Assembly: GCF_003841505.1 (NCBI RefSeq)
Contig: NZ_REGA01000001.1
Span: 1-64,000 of the forward strand
Length of the DNA: 64,000 nucleotides
Origin: Natrarchaeobius chitinivorans
GTDB lineage: Archaea > Halobacteriota > Halobacteria > Halobacteriales > Natrialbaceae
Direction of reading: 5' to 3'
This document shows, piece by piece, positions 15,680 through 23,291 of this stretch. How positions within the stretch are numbered: position 1 is the stretch's first letter; each line of letters opens with the position of its first letter. Under the pieces are notes generated by a model, which worked only from the letters and a program-made list of their open reading frames with translations, made no database searches and was not told the origin of the DNA. A program made the position numbers and the translations under genes.

Positions 15680-16492
15680 ATGGACGGGTTAGACGACGTG
15701 TTCGCGGATCTCTACTCGAGTGTCGATGCCGTCTTGCTCTTCGGACCGAGTGGGTCGTACTACGAGCGGTTTTCGGCAGTCGAGGACGTCGACGTGATCG
15801 TCGTTGGAACGGAAAACGATCTCGGTGCGGACGTCTTCGTCGAACTCCCACTCGAGTTCGACGACGTCGCCGAGCGGATCAGCTTCGGGCTCGAGGGCGG
15901 GCTCGAACAGGGCGTAATCGAGGGCGGCGACGAACTCGTCTGTGCGACGAGCGTGTTCGACGACGAGATCGACACCGTCTCTCGCGTTCGTGCCAGTGCC
16001 GACGACCACACGGGAGTCTACGATCTGTTTGCGAAATCCCGAGCGGAGCCGGAAGTGATCAAGGCGGTGGTCGAACTCGCGATCGAACTCGGCAAGAAAG
16101 GACAGAAGGGAAAGCCGGTCGGCGCGCTGTTCATCGTCGGGGACGCCGGAAAGGTAATGAACAAGTCTCGACCGCTCTCGTACAACCCGTTCGAGAAATC
16201 CCACGTCCACGTCGGCGATCCGATCGTCAACGTGATGTTAAAGGAGTTCTCGCGACTCGACGGCGCGTTCGTCATCTCCGATGCGGGGAAGCTCGTCTCA
16301 GCCTACCGGTATCTCGAGCCCTCGGCGGAAGGGGTAGACATCCCGAAAGGGCTGGGCGCGCGGCACATGGCCGGCGGTGCGATCACCCGGGATACGAACG
16401 CCATCGCGGTCGTCCTCTCCGAAAGCGATGGGCTCGTCCGCGCGTTCAAAGCCGGCGAGCTCATTCTCGAGGTCGATCCGGAGGCGTACTGA
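15680..16492 (+). CDS. dacZ: diadenylate cyclase DacZ
   Basis: A 270-residue archaeal DisA_N-type cyclase that makes c-di-AMP from two ATP. The active-site motifs are DGA at 194-196 in SRLDGAFVISDAG and GARHMAG at 226-232 followed by AITRDTNAIAVVLSES. The N-terminal ~110 residues form the archaeal-specific domain. DacZ is essential in Haloferax and its level is critical for osmotic balance. A TTATT-type promoter at about 15650-15655 suggests a near-leaderless mRNA. The stop codon is one base from the MscS gene start, so the two form an operon linking c-di-AMP with osmotic release. Confidence 0.93.
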   Translation: MDGLDDVFADLYSSVDAVLLFGPSGSYYERFSAVEDVDVIVVGTENDLGADVFVELPLEFDDVAERISFGLEGGLEQGVIEGGDELVCATSVFDDEIDTVSRVRASADDHTGVYDLFAKSRAEPEVIKAVVELAIELGKKGQKGKPVGALFIVGDAGKVMNKSRPLSYNPFEKSHVHVGDPIVNVMLKEFSRLDGAFVISDAGKLVSAYRYLEPSAEGVDIPKGLGARHMAGGAITRDTNAIAVVLSESDGLVRAFKAGELILEVDPEAY

Positions 16493-16493
16493 T

Positions 16494-17258
16494 ATGGACT
16501 GGCAGACGCTCATCGACGAACCGGCGGTGATCGCAGCCGCGGTGTTGGCGCTTGGGCTCGTCGTCGGCTATCTGGTCGGGCAGCTCAACAAGGAGTTACT
16601 GACCGCGTCGGGCGTCCCCGAGACCGTCGAGGGAACGCCGTTCGAGCGGACTGCCCAGTCGATCGGGACGTCGACGGTCGATATCGTCGCGCGGCTGAGT
16701 TCGTGGTTCATCTACGGCATCGCGGTGTTGACCGCGATTCACATCGCCCAGTTGCTCGATACCGACGCCTTCTGGTTCCGGGTCGTCGAATTCATTCCGC
16801 AGGCGTTTATCGCGGTCCTCGTCCTCATTCTCGGCTTTATCGTCGCGGACAAATCCGAGCTGATGGTGAGCGAGTATCTCCGCGGCGTGAAAGTCCCGGA
16901 GGTGTCGGTGATCCCGAAACTCGTCAAGTACTCCGTCCTCTACGTCGCCTTTCTCGTCGCCCTGGGGCAGATCAACGTCTACGTGCTTCCGCTTTTGATC
17001 CTGCTTGCGGTGTACGCGGCCGGGGTCGTCGTCGTCGGTGCGATCACATTCAAGGACTTTCTCGTCTCGGGTGCAGCGGGAATCTACCTGTTGCTCAATC
17101 AGCCCTACGGCATCGGCGACCGAATTCGGATCGGCAACCAGGCGGGAATCGTCCAGGAAGTCGACCTCTTCGTCACGAAAATCGAGGACGACTCCGAGGA
17201 ATACATCGTGTTGAACCGACGGGTGTTCGACGACGAGATCGTCCGCGTGCGAGATTGA
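16494..17258 (+). CDS. MscS-family mechanosensitive channel
   Basis: 254 residues from ATG 16494. Five hydrophobic segments precede the MscS core: near 11-30, 70-90, 100-120, 137-157 and 163-185. The conserved pore-to-beta region FKDFLVSGAAGIYLLLNQPY then GIGDRIRIGNQAGIVQEVDL follows. The C-terminal alpha-beta domain is short, so this is a small MscS. It lets osmolytes out under hypo-osmotic stress. The single-base spacing from dacZ implies translational coupling and possible co-regulation by c-di-AMP, whose effectors elsewhere are mainly K+ and osmolyte transporters. Confidence 0.88.
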   Translation: MDWQTLIDEPAVIAAAVLALGLVVGYLVGQLNKELLTASGVPETVEGTPFERTAQSIGTSTVDIVARLSSWFIYGIAVLTAIHIAQLLDTDAFWFRVVEFIPQAFIAVLVLILGFIVADKSELMVSEYLRGVKVPEVSVIPKLVKYSVLYVAFLVALGQINVYVLPLLILLAVYAAGVVVVGAITFKDFLVSGAAGIYLLLNQPYGIGDRIRIGNQAGIVQEVDLFVTKIEDDSEEYIVLNRRVFDDEIVRVRD

Positions 17259-17302
17259 TCGGACGGTTCGGGACGAGTTTCGAAGGGCCACCGCTGTAAC
17301 CC

Positions 17303-17400
17303 CTCGAGCGAGAGCCTGACGACTACTTCTCGAGAAAGAGCGACTGCCTACTCCTCGAGTGAAAGGCCAGCGATTACTTCTCGAGCGAGAGCCCGGCGTG
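17303..17400. repeat. 25-26 bp CTCGAG tandem repeats at the udp 3' end
   Basis: CTCGAG occurs at 17303, 17329, 17354 and 17380, with similar flanks (GAGAGCCTG, ACTACTT). The last unit is the coding end of the uridine phosphorylase gene (LSLEK and stop), so the other three look like degenerate duplications of the gene's own 3' end. Confidence 0.65.
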
Positions 17401-18198
17401 CCAGCTATCGACGCCGGCCTCGCGTTTGACCTCGTCCATCCGTGCGAGCAGGTGGGTCGCGAGCGTCGCCGTTTCGGCGGCCCGGGACTCGCCCTCGGTT
17501 CGGAACTCGCCGCCGTCGCGGTCCGCGTAGACGGTACAGACCGCTCCCGCGCGGAGGCCGTAGAGGTTCGCGAGCGTACAGATCGCGCTCGCCTCCATCT
17601 CGATGTTCGCGACGTTGGCCTCGACGAGCTGGTCGACGAGGTCTTCGGAGCCTGCGGCCCGGTAGCCGTCGTATCCCTCGCGTCCCTGTCCGGCATAAAA
17701 GGAGTCGGCGCTCATCGTGATGCCGGTGTGGTAGCCGTAGCCGAGCCGTTCGGCGGCGGCCACGAGCGCGGAGACGACTTCGTGGTCCGCGATCGCTGGA
17801 TAGTCCTCGCGGACGTACTCGTCGCTCGTTCCCTCCTGGCGCACTGCACCGGTCGTGATCACGAGGTCGCCGACGGACATTTCGGGCTGAAGTGCCCCAC
17901 AGGAACCGACCCGGATGAACGTCTCACAGTCCACGCGGGCGAGTTCCTCGACCGCGATCGCTGCCGAGGGACTCCCGATTCCGGTCGACGTGACCGAGAT
18001 TGGCGTCCCGTCGACCGTTCCCGTCGCCGTCCGGTACTCGCGGTGGTGGGCGACGATCTCGTGGTCGTCCCAGTGGGGCACGATCTTCTCGAGGCGCTCG
18101 GGGTTGCCCGGCAGGAGGACGGTTTCGGCGACGTCGTCGGGCCCGACCTCGAGGTGATACTGCACGTCGGTGTGGGGGTCTTCGCTGTCGGCTGGCAT
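17374..18198 (-). CDS. udp: uridine phosphorylase / nucleoside phosphorylase
   Basis: A 274-residue PNP_UDP family enzyme splitting uridine with phosphate to uracil and ribose-1-phosphate. Visible signatures are the phosphate loop LLPGNPERLEKI near 28-39, SGIGSPS-like STGIGSPSAAIAVEE near 70-85, the RVGSCGAL motif near 95-102 and the nucleoside-binding NIEMEASAICTLA near 197-210. ATG 18198 is used; it lies about 29 nt from a TATA box shared with the divergent DUF488 gene. Cytidine deaminase is encoded nearby, so both act in pyrimidine salvage. Confidence 0.88.
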   Translation of the reverse strand: MPADSEDPHTDVQYHLEVGPDDVAETVLLPGNPERLEKIVPHWDDHEIVAHHREYRTATGTVDGTPISVTSTGIGSPSAAIAVEELARVDCETFIRVGSCGALQPEMSVGDLVITTGAVRQEGTSDEYVREDYPAIADHEVVSALVAAAERLGYGYHTGITMSADSFYAGQGREGYDGYRAAGSEDLVDQLVEANVANIEMEASAICTLANLYGLRAGAVCTVYADRDGGEFRTEGESRAAETATLATHLLARMDEVKREAGVDSWHAGLSLEK

Positions 18199-18226
18199 GT
18201 GATAAACGGGATTCGTCACGACGCCG

Positions 18227-18234
18227 TATATAAA
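18227..18234. promoter_or_regulatory. shared bidirectional TATA box (TATATAAA)
   Basis: One near-palindromic TATATAAA lies midway in the 59-bp gap between udp (ATG at 18198, minus) and the DUF488 gene (ATG at 18258, plus). It is about 29 and 24 nt from the two starts, the expected distance for leaderless haloarchaeal transcripts in both directions. No second TATA-like site is present. Confidence 0.6.
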
Positions 18235-18257
18235 TGCGGGACGGTCATAGGTGGCGT

Positions 18258-18695
18258 ATGGGCCGGGGCCAACTCGCCGACACCTACGTCGCCGCCCTCC
18301 AGCACGATCTCGCCGACGTTCCGGCGGCAGCGACGCTCGTCGGCGTCGTCCGCACACCGACGTCGTGGTTTCACGCGGCCGTCGACGAGAATTACCCCGA
18401 ACTCGGGCCGCCGAGGGACCTCCTCGAGTCGGTTCGCGACGCCGAGGAAGAGTTGAAGATGCGCGGTCTCTGTGCCGAGGGAGCGCACAACGCCGCATGG
18501 GAGCAGGTCGGATTCGGCGAGGGCTACCGGGAGCACCTCGAGCGCTCGAGCGATGCCCAGGCGGCGCTTTCGGCGCTCGCACAACGACTCGAGAACGACG
18601 AGGCGATCGCGCTCGTCTGTTACGAAAACACCGAGAAGAAACGCTGTCACCGGACGATCCTCCGGGAGGTCCTCGAGCAACGCCTTCGAGGGTGA
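18258..18695 (+). CDS. DUF488 family protein
   Basis: A 145-residue protein with the DUF488 pattern: GVVRTPTSWFHAAVDENYPE near 31-50, and near the C-terminus IALVCYENTEKKRCHRTILR, where the Cys-x-His pair is conserved in the family. DUF488 function is not established; the Cys suggests a redox or phosphatase-like role. It is divergently transcribed from udp with a shared TATA box. Confidence 0.82.
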   Translation: MGRGQLADTYVAALQHDLADVPAAATLVGVVRTPTSWFHAAVDENYPELGPPRDLLESVRDAEEELKMRGLCAEGAHNAAWEQVGFGEGYREHLERSSDAQAALSALAQRLENDEAIALVCYENTEKKRCHRTILREVLEQRLRG

Positions 18696-18728
18696 GCCGG
18701 ACTGTGGTGTCTGTGTGTCTGATGCGGA

Positions 18729-18764
18729 TTACAGCGGTATCGAGGCGAAAGCCCACCCGTTTAC
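18729..18764. repeat. solo IS200/IS605-type end, copy 1
   Basis: TTACAGCGGTATCGAGGCGA then AAGCCCACCCGTTTA is shared almost exactly with 41198-41233. It resembles the right-end/omega-RNA region of haloarchaeal IS1341-type elements (GGGTGGGCTTTCGCCTC on the other strand). No transposase gene is near. Its left edge overlaps the end of the cytidine deaminase gene. Confidence 0.5.
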
Positions 18765-19162
18765 TCGAGCGTCTCTTGCGTGATCGTATCGGGGAGCAGT
18801 TCGCCGAGGGTGTAGACGTCTGGCTCCTCGCCCTCGCCGCCGTCACAGATCACCTCGAGGTCGCCGTCGCAGAACTCGGAGAGGGTCTGTCGACACATTC
18901 CACAGGGCGTGACGCCGTCGCGCCTGCTCGAACTGACGGCGATGCGAGTAAAGTCCCGGTGGCCGTTTTTGACCGCCTCGGCGATTGCGACCTCCTCGGC
19001 GTGGAGGCTGTTGCTGAAGTTGGCGTTCTCGAGGTTGCAACCGACGAACACCTCGCCGTCTTCGGTCTCGAGCGCTGCGCCGACGCGGTACTCGGAGTAG
19101 GGAACGTGAGCGGCCGACTGGATCTCTCGGGCGGCCTCGAGCAGGTCGGTATAATCGGACAT
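18761..19162 (-). CDS. cdd: cytidine deaminase
   Basis: A 133-residue zinc enzyme that deaminates cytidine to uridine. The proton-relay motif HAEE starts at residue 54 in NSLHAEEVAIAEA, and the zinc cysteines lie at 87 and 90 in TPCGMCRQ. ATG 19162 is chosen because the conserved SDYTDLLEAAREIQSAAHVP begins there. Feeds the uridine phosphorylase encoded nearby. The stop codon falls inside an IS605-end-like repeat, so the last residues may derive from that insertion. Confidence 0.93.
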   Translation of the reverse strand: MSDYTDLLEAAREIQSAAHVPYSEYRVGAALETEDGEVFVGCNLENANFSNSLHAEEVAIAEAVKNGHRDFTRIAVSSSRRDGVTPCGMCRQTLSEFCDGDLEVICDGGEGEEPDVYTLGELLPDTITQETLE

Positions 19163-19192
19163 ACGCCCAACTGTCACGGGCGAGCGCAAGTA

Positions 19193-19272
19193 ATACTGCC
19201 GGCTGTAACTGTGTCAAGATTCTCGCCACCCCGGAGCGGCGAGAATCTTGAAAGACTTACAGCCGGTAGTAT
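19193..19272. repeat. 80-bp nested palindrome between cdd and glmM
   Basis: Outer arms ATACTGCCGGCTGTAA / TTACAGCCGGTAGTAT (one mismatch) enclose inner arms CAAGATTCTCGCC / GGCGAGAATCTTG. No second copy was seen in the window. It has MITE-like architecture, or could act as a bidirectional terminator or mRNA hairpin. Confidence 0.75.
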
Positions 19273-19322
19273 AAGCATCGACCGAGCGTGCGGGCTACGC
19301 CGTGGTCGGCGAGTAGACGACT

Positions 19323-20702
19323 CTACGCGGCGTCGCCGATAGCCGATTCGACGACCGCGCTCGCGTCTCCGACCAGTTCGTCGACGTCGTCGCTTTCCGC
19401 GTAGATCCGGACGTACGGTTCGGTGCCGCTCGGGCGGACGAGAACCCACGAGGCGTCGGAAAACTCGAGGCGGATCCCGTATTCGGTGTCGACCGTCGCA
19501 CCGGGAAAGGCATCGGGCAGCGCGGTCTCCAGGGACGCCATCGCCGCCGTCTTCCGGTCGTCGGGACAGTCGACGCTGACCTTCCGGTAGGGGCGTTCGG
19601 TGACGGGATCGCGAAGCGTTTCGGTGTCGCCGGCGTCTGCGACGAGCGCGGCGACGACGGCGGCACTCGTCACGCCATCGATCCAGCCGCCGAACGCGGT
19701 GTGGATGTGCTTCCACGGTTCGGCGGCGAAGACGATCGCCGTCTCCTCGTCTCCGCGGCGGCGTTCGCGGGCGATCCCCTCGTGCAGGGCACCCAGACGA
19801 ACTCGCTCGACCCGGCCACCGGCCTCGCGGACCCGCTCGTCGATTCGCGCGGAGGCGTTCGGCGTCGTGACGACGACCGGGTCGGCGACGTCGCTTTCGG
19901 CCGTGTAGTGGGCCGCGACGAGCGCGAGCACGGTGTCTTCGTGGATCACGTCGCCGTCCGGGCCGAGGGCGACGAGTCGGTCCGCGTCGCCGTCGTGGGC
20001 GAGCCCGAGGTCGAACGACCCCGACTCGAGGAACGCGGCGAACTCCGAGAGGGTCTCCGGCGTGGGTTTGCTCGGGCGGGCGCTAAAGTGGCCGTCGACG
20101 GTCGCGTGTACGGCGACGACGTCGGCTCCCAGCCGTTCTACCACCTGCGGTGTCGCGAGCGCGCCGACGCCGTTCCCGCAGTCGACGGCGACGGACAGCC
20201 CCGAGAGGGGGTCAGATCCCCGGTTCCCGCCGTCGAACTGGGTCCGGAGGAAAGCGGTGACGGCGTCGCGGTACTCCTGAAGGACGTCGAGTCGGCTGGT
20301 CGTCCCCCACTCGTCCCACTGGGCAGTCCCGGTATCGGTCGAGTCGACGTCGGCTTCGATCGCTCGCTCGGCGTCGCGGTCGTACTCGACGCCGTCCGCG
20401 AAGAGTTTGATACCGTTGTCCGTTGGCGGGTTGTGACTCGCGGTGATCATCACGCCGCGTCGATCCCGCGATGCGAACGCGAGCGCCGGAGTCGGAATCA
20501 CCCCCACCCGATAGACGTCCGAACCGGCGCTCTCGAGGCCGGCTTCCATCGCCGCAGCGAGCGCGCTCCCGGTCTCGCGTCCGTCGCGGCCGACGACGAC
20601 CGTTTCGGCGGGGTCACCCACAGCCTGGCCGACGGCGAGGGCGAGCGATGGGGTAACGTCCTCGACCGGCCCGCGGATTCCCGCAGTTCCGAACAGCGTC
20701 AT
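19323..20702 (-). CDS. glmM: phosphohexomutase (phosphoglucosamine mutase GlmM-like)
   Basis: A 459-residue alpha-D-phosphohexomutase. It has FGTAGIRG at the N-terminus, the catalytic phosphoserine loop TASHNPPTDNGIK with Ser89, the Mg-binding DGDADR near residue 230 and the phosphate-binding RPSGTEPYVRIYAE near the C-terminus. All four domains are present. The TATA-like TATATAAG lies 32 nt upstream of the ATG, giving a leaderless transcript. Substrate could be glucosamine- or glucose/mannose-phosphate; the family label cannot be narrowed by eye. Confidence 0.85.
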   Translation of the reverse strand: MTLFGTAGIRGPVEDVTPSLALAVGQAVGDPAETVVVGRDGRETGSALAAAMEAGLESAGSDVYRVGVIPTPALAFASRDRRGVMITASHNPPTDNGIKLFADGVEYDRDAERAIEADVDSTDTGTAQWDEWGTTSRLDVLQEYRDAVTAFLRTQFDGGNRGSDPLSGLSVAVDCGNGVGALATPQVVERLGADVVAVHATVDGHFSARPSKPTPETLSEFAAFLESGSFDLGLAHDGDADRLVALGPDGDVIHEDTVLALVAAHYTAESDVADPVVVTTPNASARIDERVREAGGRVERVRLGALHEGIARERRRGDEETAIVFAAEPWKHIHTAFGGWIDGVTSAAVVAALVADAGDTETLRDPVTERPYRKVSVDCPDDRKTAAMASLETALPDAFPGATVDTEYGIRLEFSDASWVLVRPSGTEPYVRIYAESDDVDELVGDASAVVESAIGDAA

Positions 20703-20811
20703 ATGCTGTCGTTTCGCGAGGAAGTACTTATATACCGTTGGCTCGAGGATCCGGAAACGGCTGGCCTAACGCGACGTGAATTCGTGTTCGAAAACCGTGG
20801 GGCACCGACGC

Positions 20812-20861
20812 CTCGTCTTCTGCAGGCCGTCAACTACTCGTCTTCTGCAGGCCGCTAGCTA
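20812..20861. repeat. two 25-bp direct repeats at the maoC 3' end
   Basis: CTCGTCTTCTGCAGGCCG occurs at 20812 and again at 20837, each followed by a similar 7-bp tail. The second copy overlaps the end of the MaoC gene, so the repeat duplicates sequence at a stop codon, like the udp case. Confidence 0.65.
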
Positions 20862-21511
20862 CTCGACTCCGGGAGGTCGTCGATCAGGACGACGGCTTCC
20901 CCGTCGATCACCGTCACGTCGTCGTCCTCGTTGCGAATCACCGTCTCGAGGCGGTACTGGTCGTTTCCGAGGGATTCGACGACTTCTACGCGCGCGGACA
21001 CTCTGTCGTCGATTCCGACGGGGGCGCTGAACTCGAGGTCCTGTGAGAGATAGATCGTGAGCCCGGGAAGTCGTGCGAGGGCGGCGCTGATGAGTCCGGA
21101 GACGAGCGTCCCGTGGGCGATCCGTTCGCCGAATCTGGTGTCGGCTGCAAATTCCTCGTCGAGGTGGAGTCGGTTCGTATCGCCGCTGATCTGGGCGAAC
21201 GCACGGACGTCGTCCGCCGAGAGGGTCTTCTCGAACGTGACGGTATCACCGACGCCGATACTCGAGGGATCGTCGACGGTACGTTCGAACGTCCAGTCGA
21301 GATCGGAGTGAGCGATAGACGGAATCGATGCGGATACCGAATCCCCGTTTGCAGGGTCCGAGTCCCCGTTCGACGCCGTGTTCACGGGAAACATCGCGGA
21401 GACGGCTGCCCGGTTCGCGGCAGTCGCACTCTGTACGAAGCTCTGCGTCATCGCTGTCCACGCGTTCGTCATGGCAGCGAAATTGTTCCCCCCAGTGTCC
21501 TGGTGTGACAT
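20855..21511 (-). CDS. MaoC-like (R)-enoyl-CoA hydratase with phasin-like N-terminus
   Basis: 218 residues. The hot-dog MaoC domain covers about 70-218 and has the hydratase motif SGDTNRLHLDEEF (Asp111 and His116) plus the GERIAHGTLVSG segment. The first ~65 residues (AAMTNAWTAMTQSFVQSATA) resemble granule-associated phasins rather than a hydratase. It could supply (R)-3-hydroxyacyl-CoA to PHA synthase on the granule. It is divergent from phaR across a repeat-rich 380-bp promoter region, which supports a PHA role. Short-chain substrate preference cannot be told. Confidence 0.85.
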   Translation of the reverse strand: MSHQDTGGNNFAAMTNAWTAMTQSFVQSATAANRAAVSAMFPVNTASNGDSDPANGDSVSASIPSIAHSDLDWTFERTVDDPSSIGVGDTVTFEKTLSADDVRAFAQISGDTNRLHLDEEFAADTRFGERIAHGTLVSGLISAALARLPGLTIYLSQDLEFSAPVGIDDRVSARVEVVESLGNDQYRLETVIRNEDDDVTVIDGEAVVLIDDLPESSS

Positions 21512-21715
21512 CTACGGAAAATAGGGAAGGGGACATTATCACTCTTTGGCCCCTCGAATCGCCGGAAACACCACCTTCGAAGACGAGTTGCTGTGAGCAC
21601 GATCGACGACTACCGGCGGTCCCGCCGGTAACCGTTTCCTACTGCGTTCCGCCGTTCGCTACTGCGTCCCCCGACCTGGGAGACCGATATCTTCGTTCGG
21701 CCGTTTCGATCCGTT

Positions 21716-21843
21716 CATGCAACGATGGGGAGTCGTGGGCGATCATGCAACGATGGAGCTGCGTGAGCGACCATGCACACAATGGAGATGAGTGGGGTAA
21801 TTAACGGCCCGTCTGGTATGAGATGGTATAAGATGGTATTTGA
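21716..21843. promoter_or_regulatory. putative operator array upstream of phaR
   Basis: Three 28-bp direct repeats start CATGCAACGATGG (21716-21743, 21744-21771) and CATGCACACAATGG (21772-21799). After a 14-bp gap come three 10-bp direct repeats TGGTATGAGA, TGGTATAAGA and TGGTATTTGA (21814-21843), ending 49 bp before the phaR ATG. PhaR in Haloferax mediterranei represses its own phaRP promoter, so the 10-bp set is a natural candidate binding site. Confidence 0.55.
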
Positions 21844-21892
21844 CGCCATCTAGTGGGAAGACTTATTGCGACGGGGGGCATCGAGTCGTGTG

Positions 21893-22213
21893 ATGACGGA
21901 CGATTCCGACCGATCGCTCTGGTTCCCGCCTGCGATGTTCACCGAACAGATGCAGGAGGCAGGCGAACAGGTCGCCGAATCCCAGACGGAGATGATGAAA
22001 CAGTTGATGCAGGCGAGTTCGTCGAATCCGCTCGAGAACGCGTCCGCGTTCGGCCCGATGAACATGGGAACGGCGACGTTCAAGGCTCGCGTCCAGAGCG
22101 GCGGACGGGTTAGCATTCCCGGCCCCGAACGGGAAGCCCTCGACATCGAAGAGGGAGATATCGTCCAGACGATCGTCGTCCCCGTCAAACGCAACCGAGA
22201 CGAACAATCATGA
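21893..22213 (+). CDS. phaR: PHA synthesis regulator PhaR (AbrB-type)
   Basis: A 106-residue protein. The C-terminal half (about 60-100) is a swapped-hairpin AbrB/SpoVT domain reading FKARVQSGGRVSIPGPEREA then LDIEEGDIVQTIVVPV. The N-terminal half has an amphipathic, Met/Gln-rich helix that could bind PHA granules. The ATG at 21893 starts the family-like region. TGA overlaps the phaP ATG (ATGA). Known model: PhaR represses phaRP until granules titrate it away. The direct-repeat array just upstream fits autoregulation. Confidence 0.85.
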   Translation: MTDDSDRSLWFPPAMFTEQMQEAGEQVAESQTEMMKQLMQASSSNPLENASAFGPMNMGTATFKARVQSGGRVSIPGPEREALDIEEGDIVQTIVVPVKRNRDEQS

Positions 22214-22695
22214 CCCAGAACGCTTTCACCGCCGTCTTCAACGCACAGCGTACCGCCGTCGAACAGTCACAGAACCTCACCCACGACGCCCTCGAGGCCC
22301 AGCAGGCATCGATCCGAGCGTTCGCCGACGCCCTCGAGGCTTCCGGTTCGCTCGCCGAATCCAACGCCGAACTCGCGAAGGGGGCCGCCCACGCCTCCTT
22401 CGACGCCCTCGAGTCGGCGTTGCCCGAAGAGGCTGCCGACTTCGGCGAACTCCGCGAGTTCGTCGACGAGAGCGTCGATTCCGCGACCGACGCACAGAGA
22501 CAGTCCCTCGACGCCACCCTCGAGGCGCTCGAGGAGTCGGAAGTCGCCTACGAGGAGTTCGCAGCGACCTACGCCGAAGTCGCCGACTCGTCGTTCGATA
22601 GCTTCCTCGAGGCCCACGAACAGGTCGAGGCGAACGTGACAGCGGCCGCTGAGAACGTCGAAGCCGCAACCGACGAGTTCGACGTCTCGGCGTAG
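22210..22695 (+). CDS. phaP: phasin PhaP
   Basis: A 161-residue protein made almost wholly of long amphipathic, Ala/Glu-rich helices with few aromatic residues, for example AQRTAVEQSQNLTHDALEAQ near 13-32. It is the principal PHA granule coat protein in haloarchaea. No catalytic motif is expected or seen. Coupled to phaR by ATGA overlap, with phaE starting 50 nt downstream. Confidence 0.85.
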   Translation: MTQNAFTAVFNAQRTAVEQSQNLTHDALEAQQASIRAFADALEASGSLAESNAELAKGAAHASFDALESALPEEAADFGELREFVDESVDSATDAQRQSLDATLEALEESEVAYEEFAATYAEVADSSFDSFLEAHEQVEANVTAAAENVEAATDEFDVSA

Positions 22696-22745
22696 ACGGT
22701 CGAGCAGGCGCAGACTTTTCACAGAGAGACCCACATTTTACACAA

Positions 22746-23291
22746 ATGGCAGATTCAGAGCAGCCACAGGCGCAAAACTGGAACGCGTTCGTCGAACAGT
22801 GGAACGAACAGTTTCTCGATGCCCTCGAGGACAACGTCGAAGCACAGGCTCAGTTCGTCGAGAGCTGGTCGGAAACCGTCGGCGAGATGAGCGAGGAAGA
22901 CGACGTTTCCGACGGCGTCGAGGGGTACGCCCGCGCGTACGAAACCTGGATGGACGCCTCGAAGCAGATGGTCGACCGGATGAACGACACGCTCGAGGGA
23001 GAGGACGTCGAACTCGAGGAGTTCCGTGACATCTGGCTCAACACGGCCAACGAGGCGTTCAAAGACGTCATGTCGACGACGGCCTTCGCCAGAATGACCG
23101 GCGAAACCGTCGGCGACGTTCTCGAGTTACAACAGCAGGCCGACGAAGCGTCCGAAGAGACCCTGCGCACCCTCGGCTTCGCGACCGAATCGGACGTCCT
23201 CGAGGTCGGCGACCGCCTCGTCGAACTCGAGCGTCGGCAACACTCGCTCGAACGAAAGCTCGACCGCGTCCTCGACCACCTCGAAGAATGA
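22746..23291 (+). CDS. phaE: PHA synthase subunit PhaE (class III)
   Basis: A 181-residue acidic helical protein, the haloarchaeal short form of PhaE, which is required with PhaC for polymerisation. It starts after a TTTACACAA stretch and has [20 protein letters not shown] near 10-29. It ends in a coiled-coil reading [20 protein letters not shown]. The stop codon overlaps the phaC ATG (ATGA), giving stoichiometric coupling. Confidence 0.88.
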   Translation: MADSEQPQAQNWNAFVEQWNEQFLDALEDNVEAQAQFVESWSETVGEMSEEDDVSDGVEGYARAYETWMDASKQMVDRMNDTLEGEDVELEEFRDIWLNTANEAFKDVMSTTAFARMTGETVGDVLELQQQADEASEETLRTLGFATESDVLEVGDRLVELERRQHSLERKLDRVLDHLEE

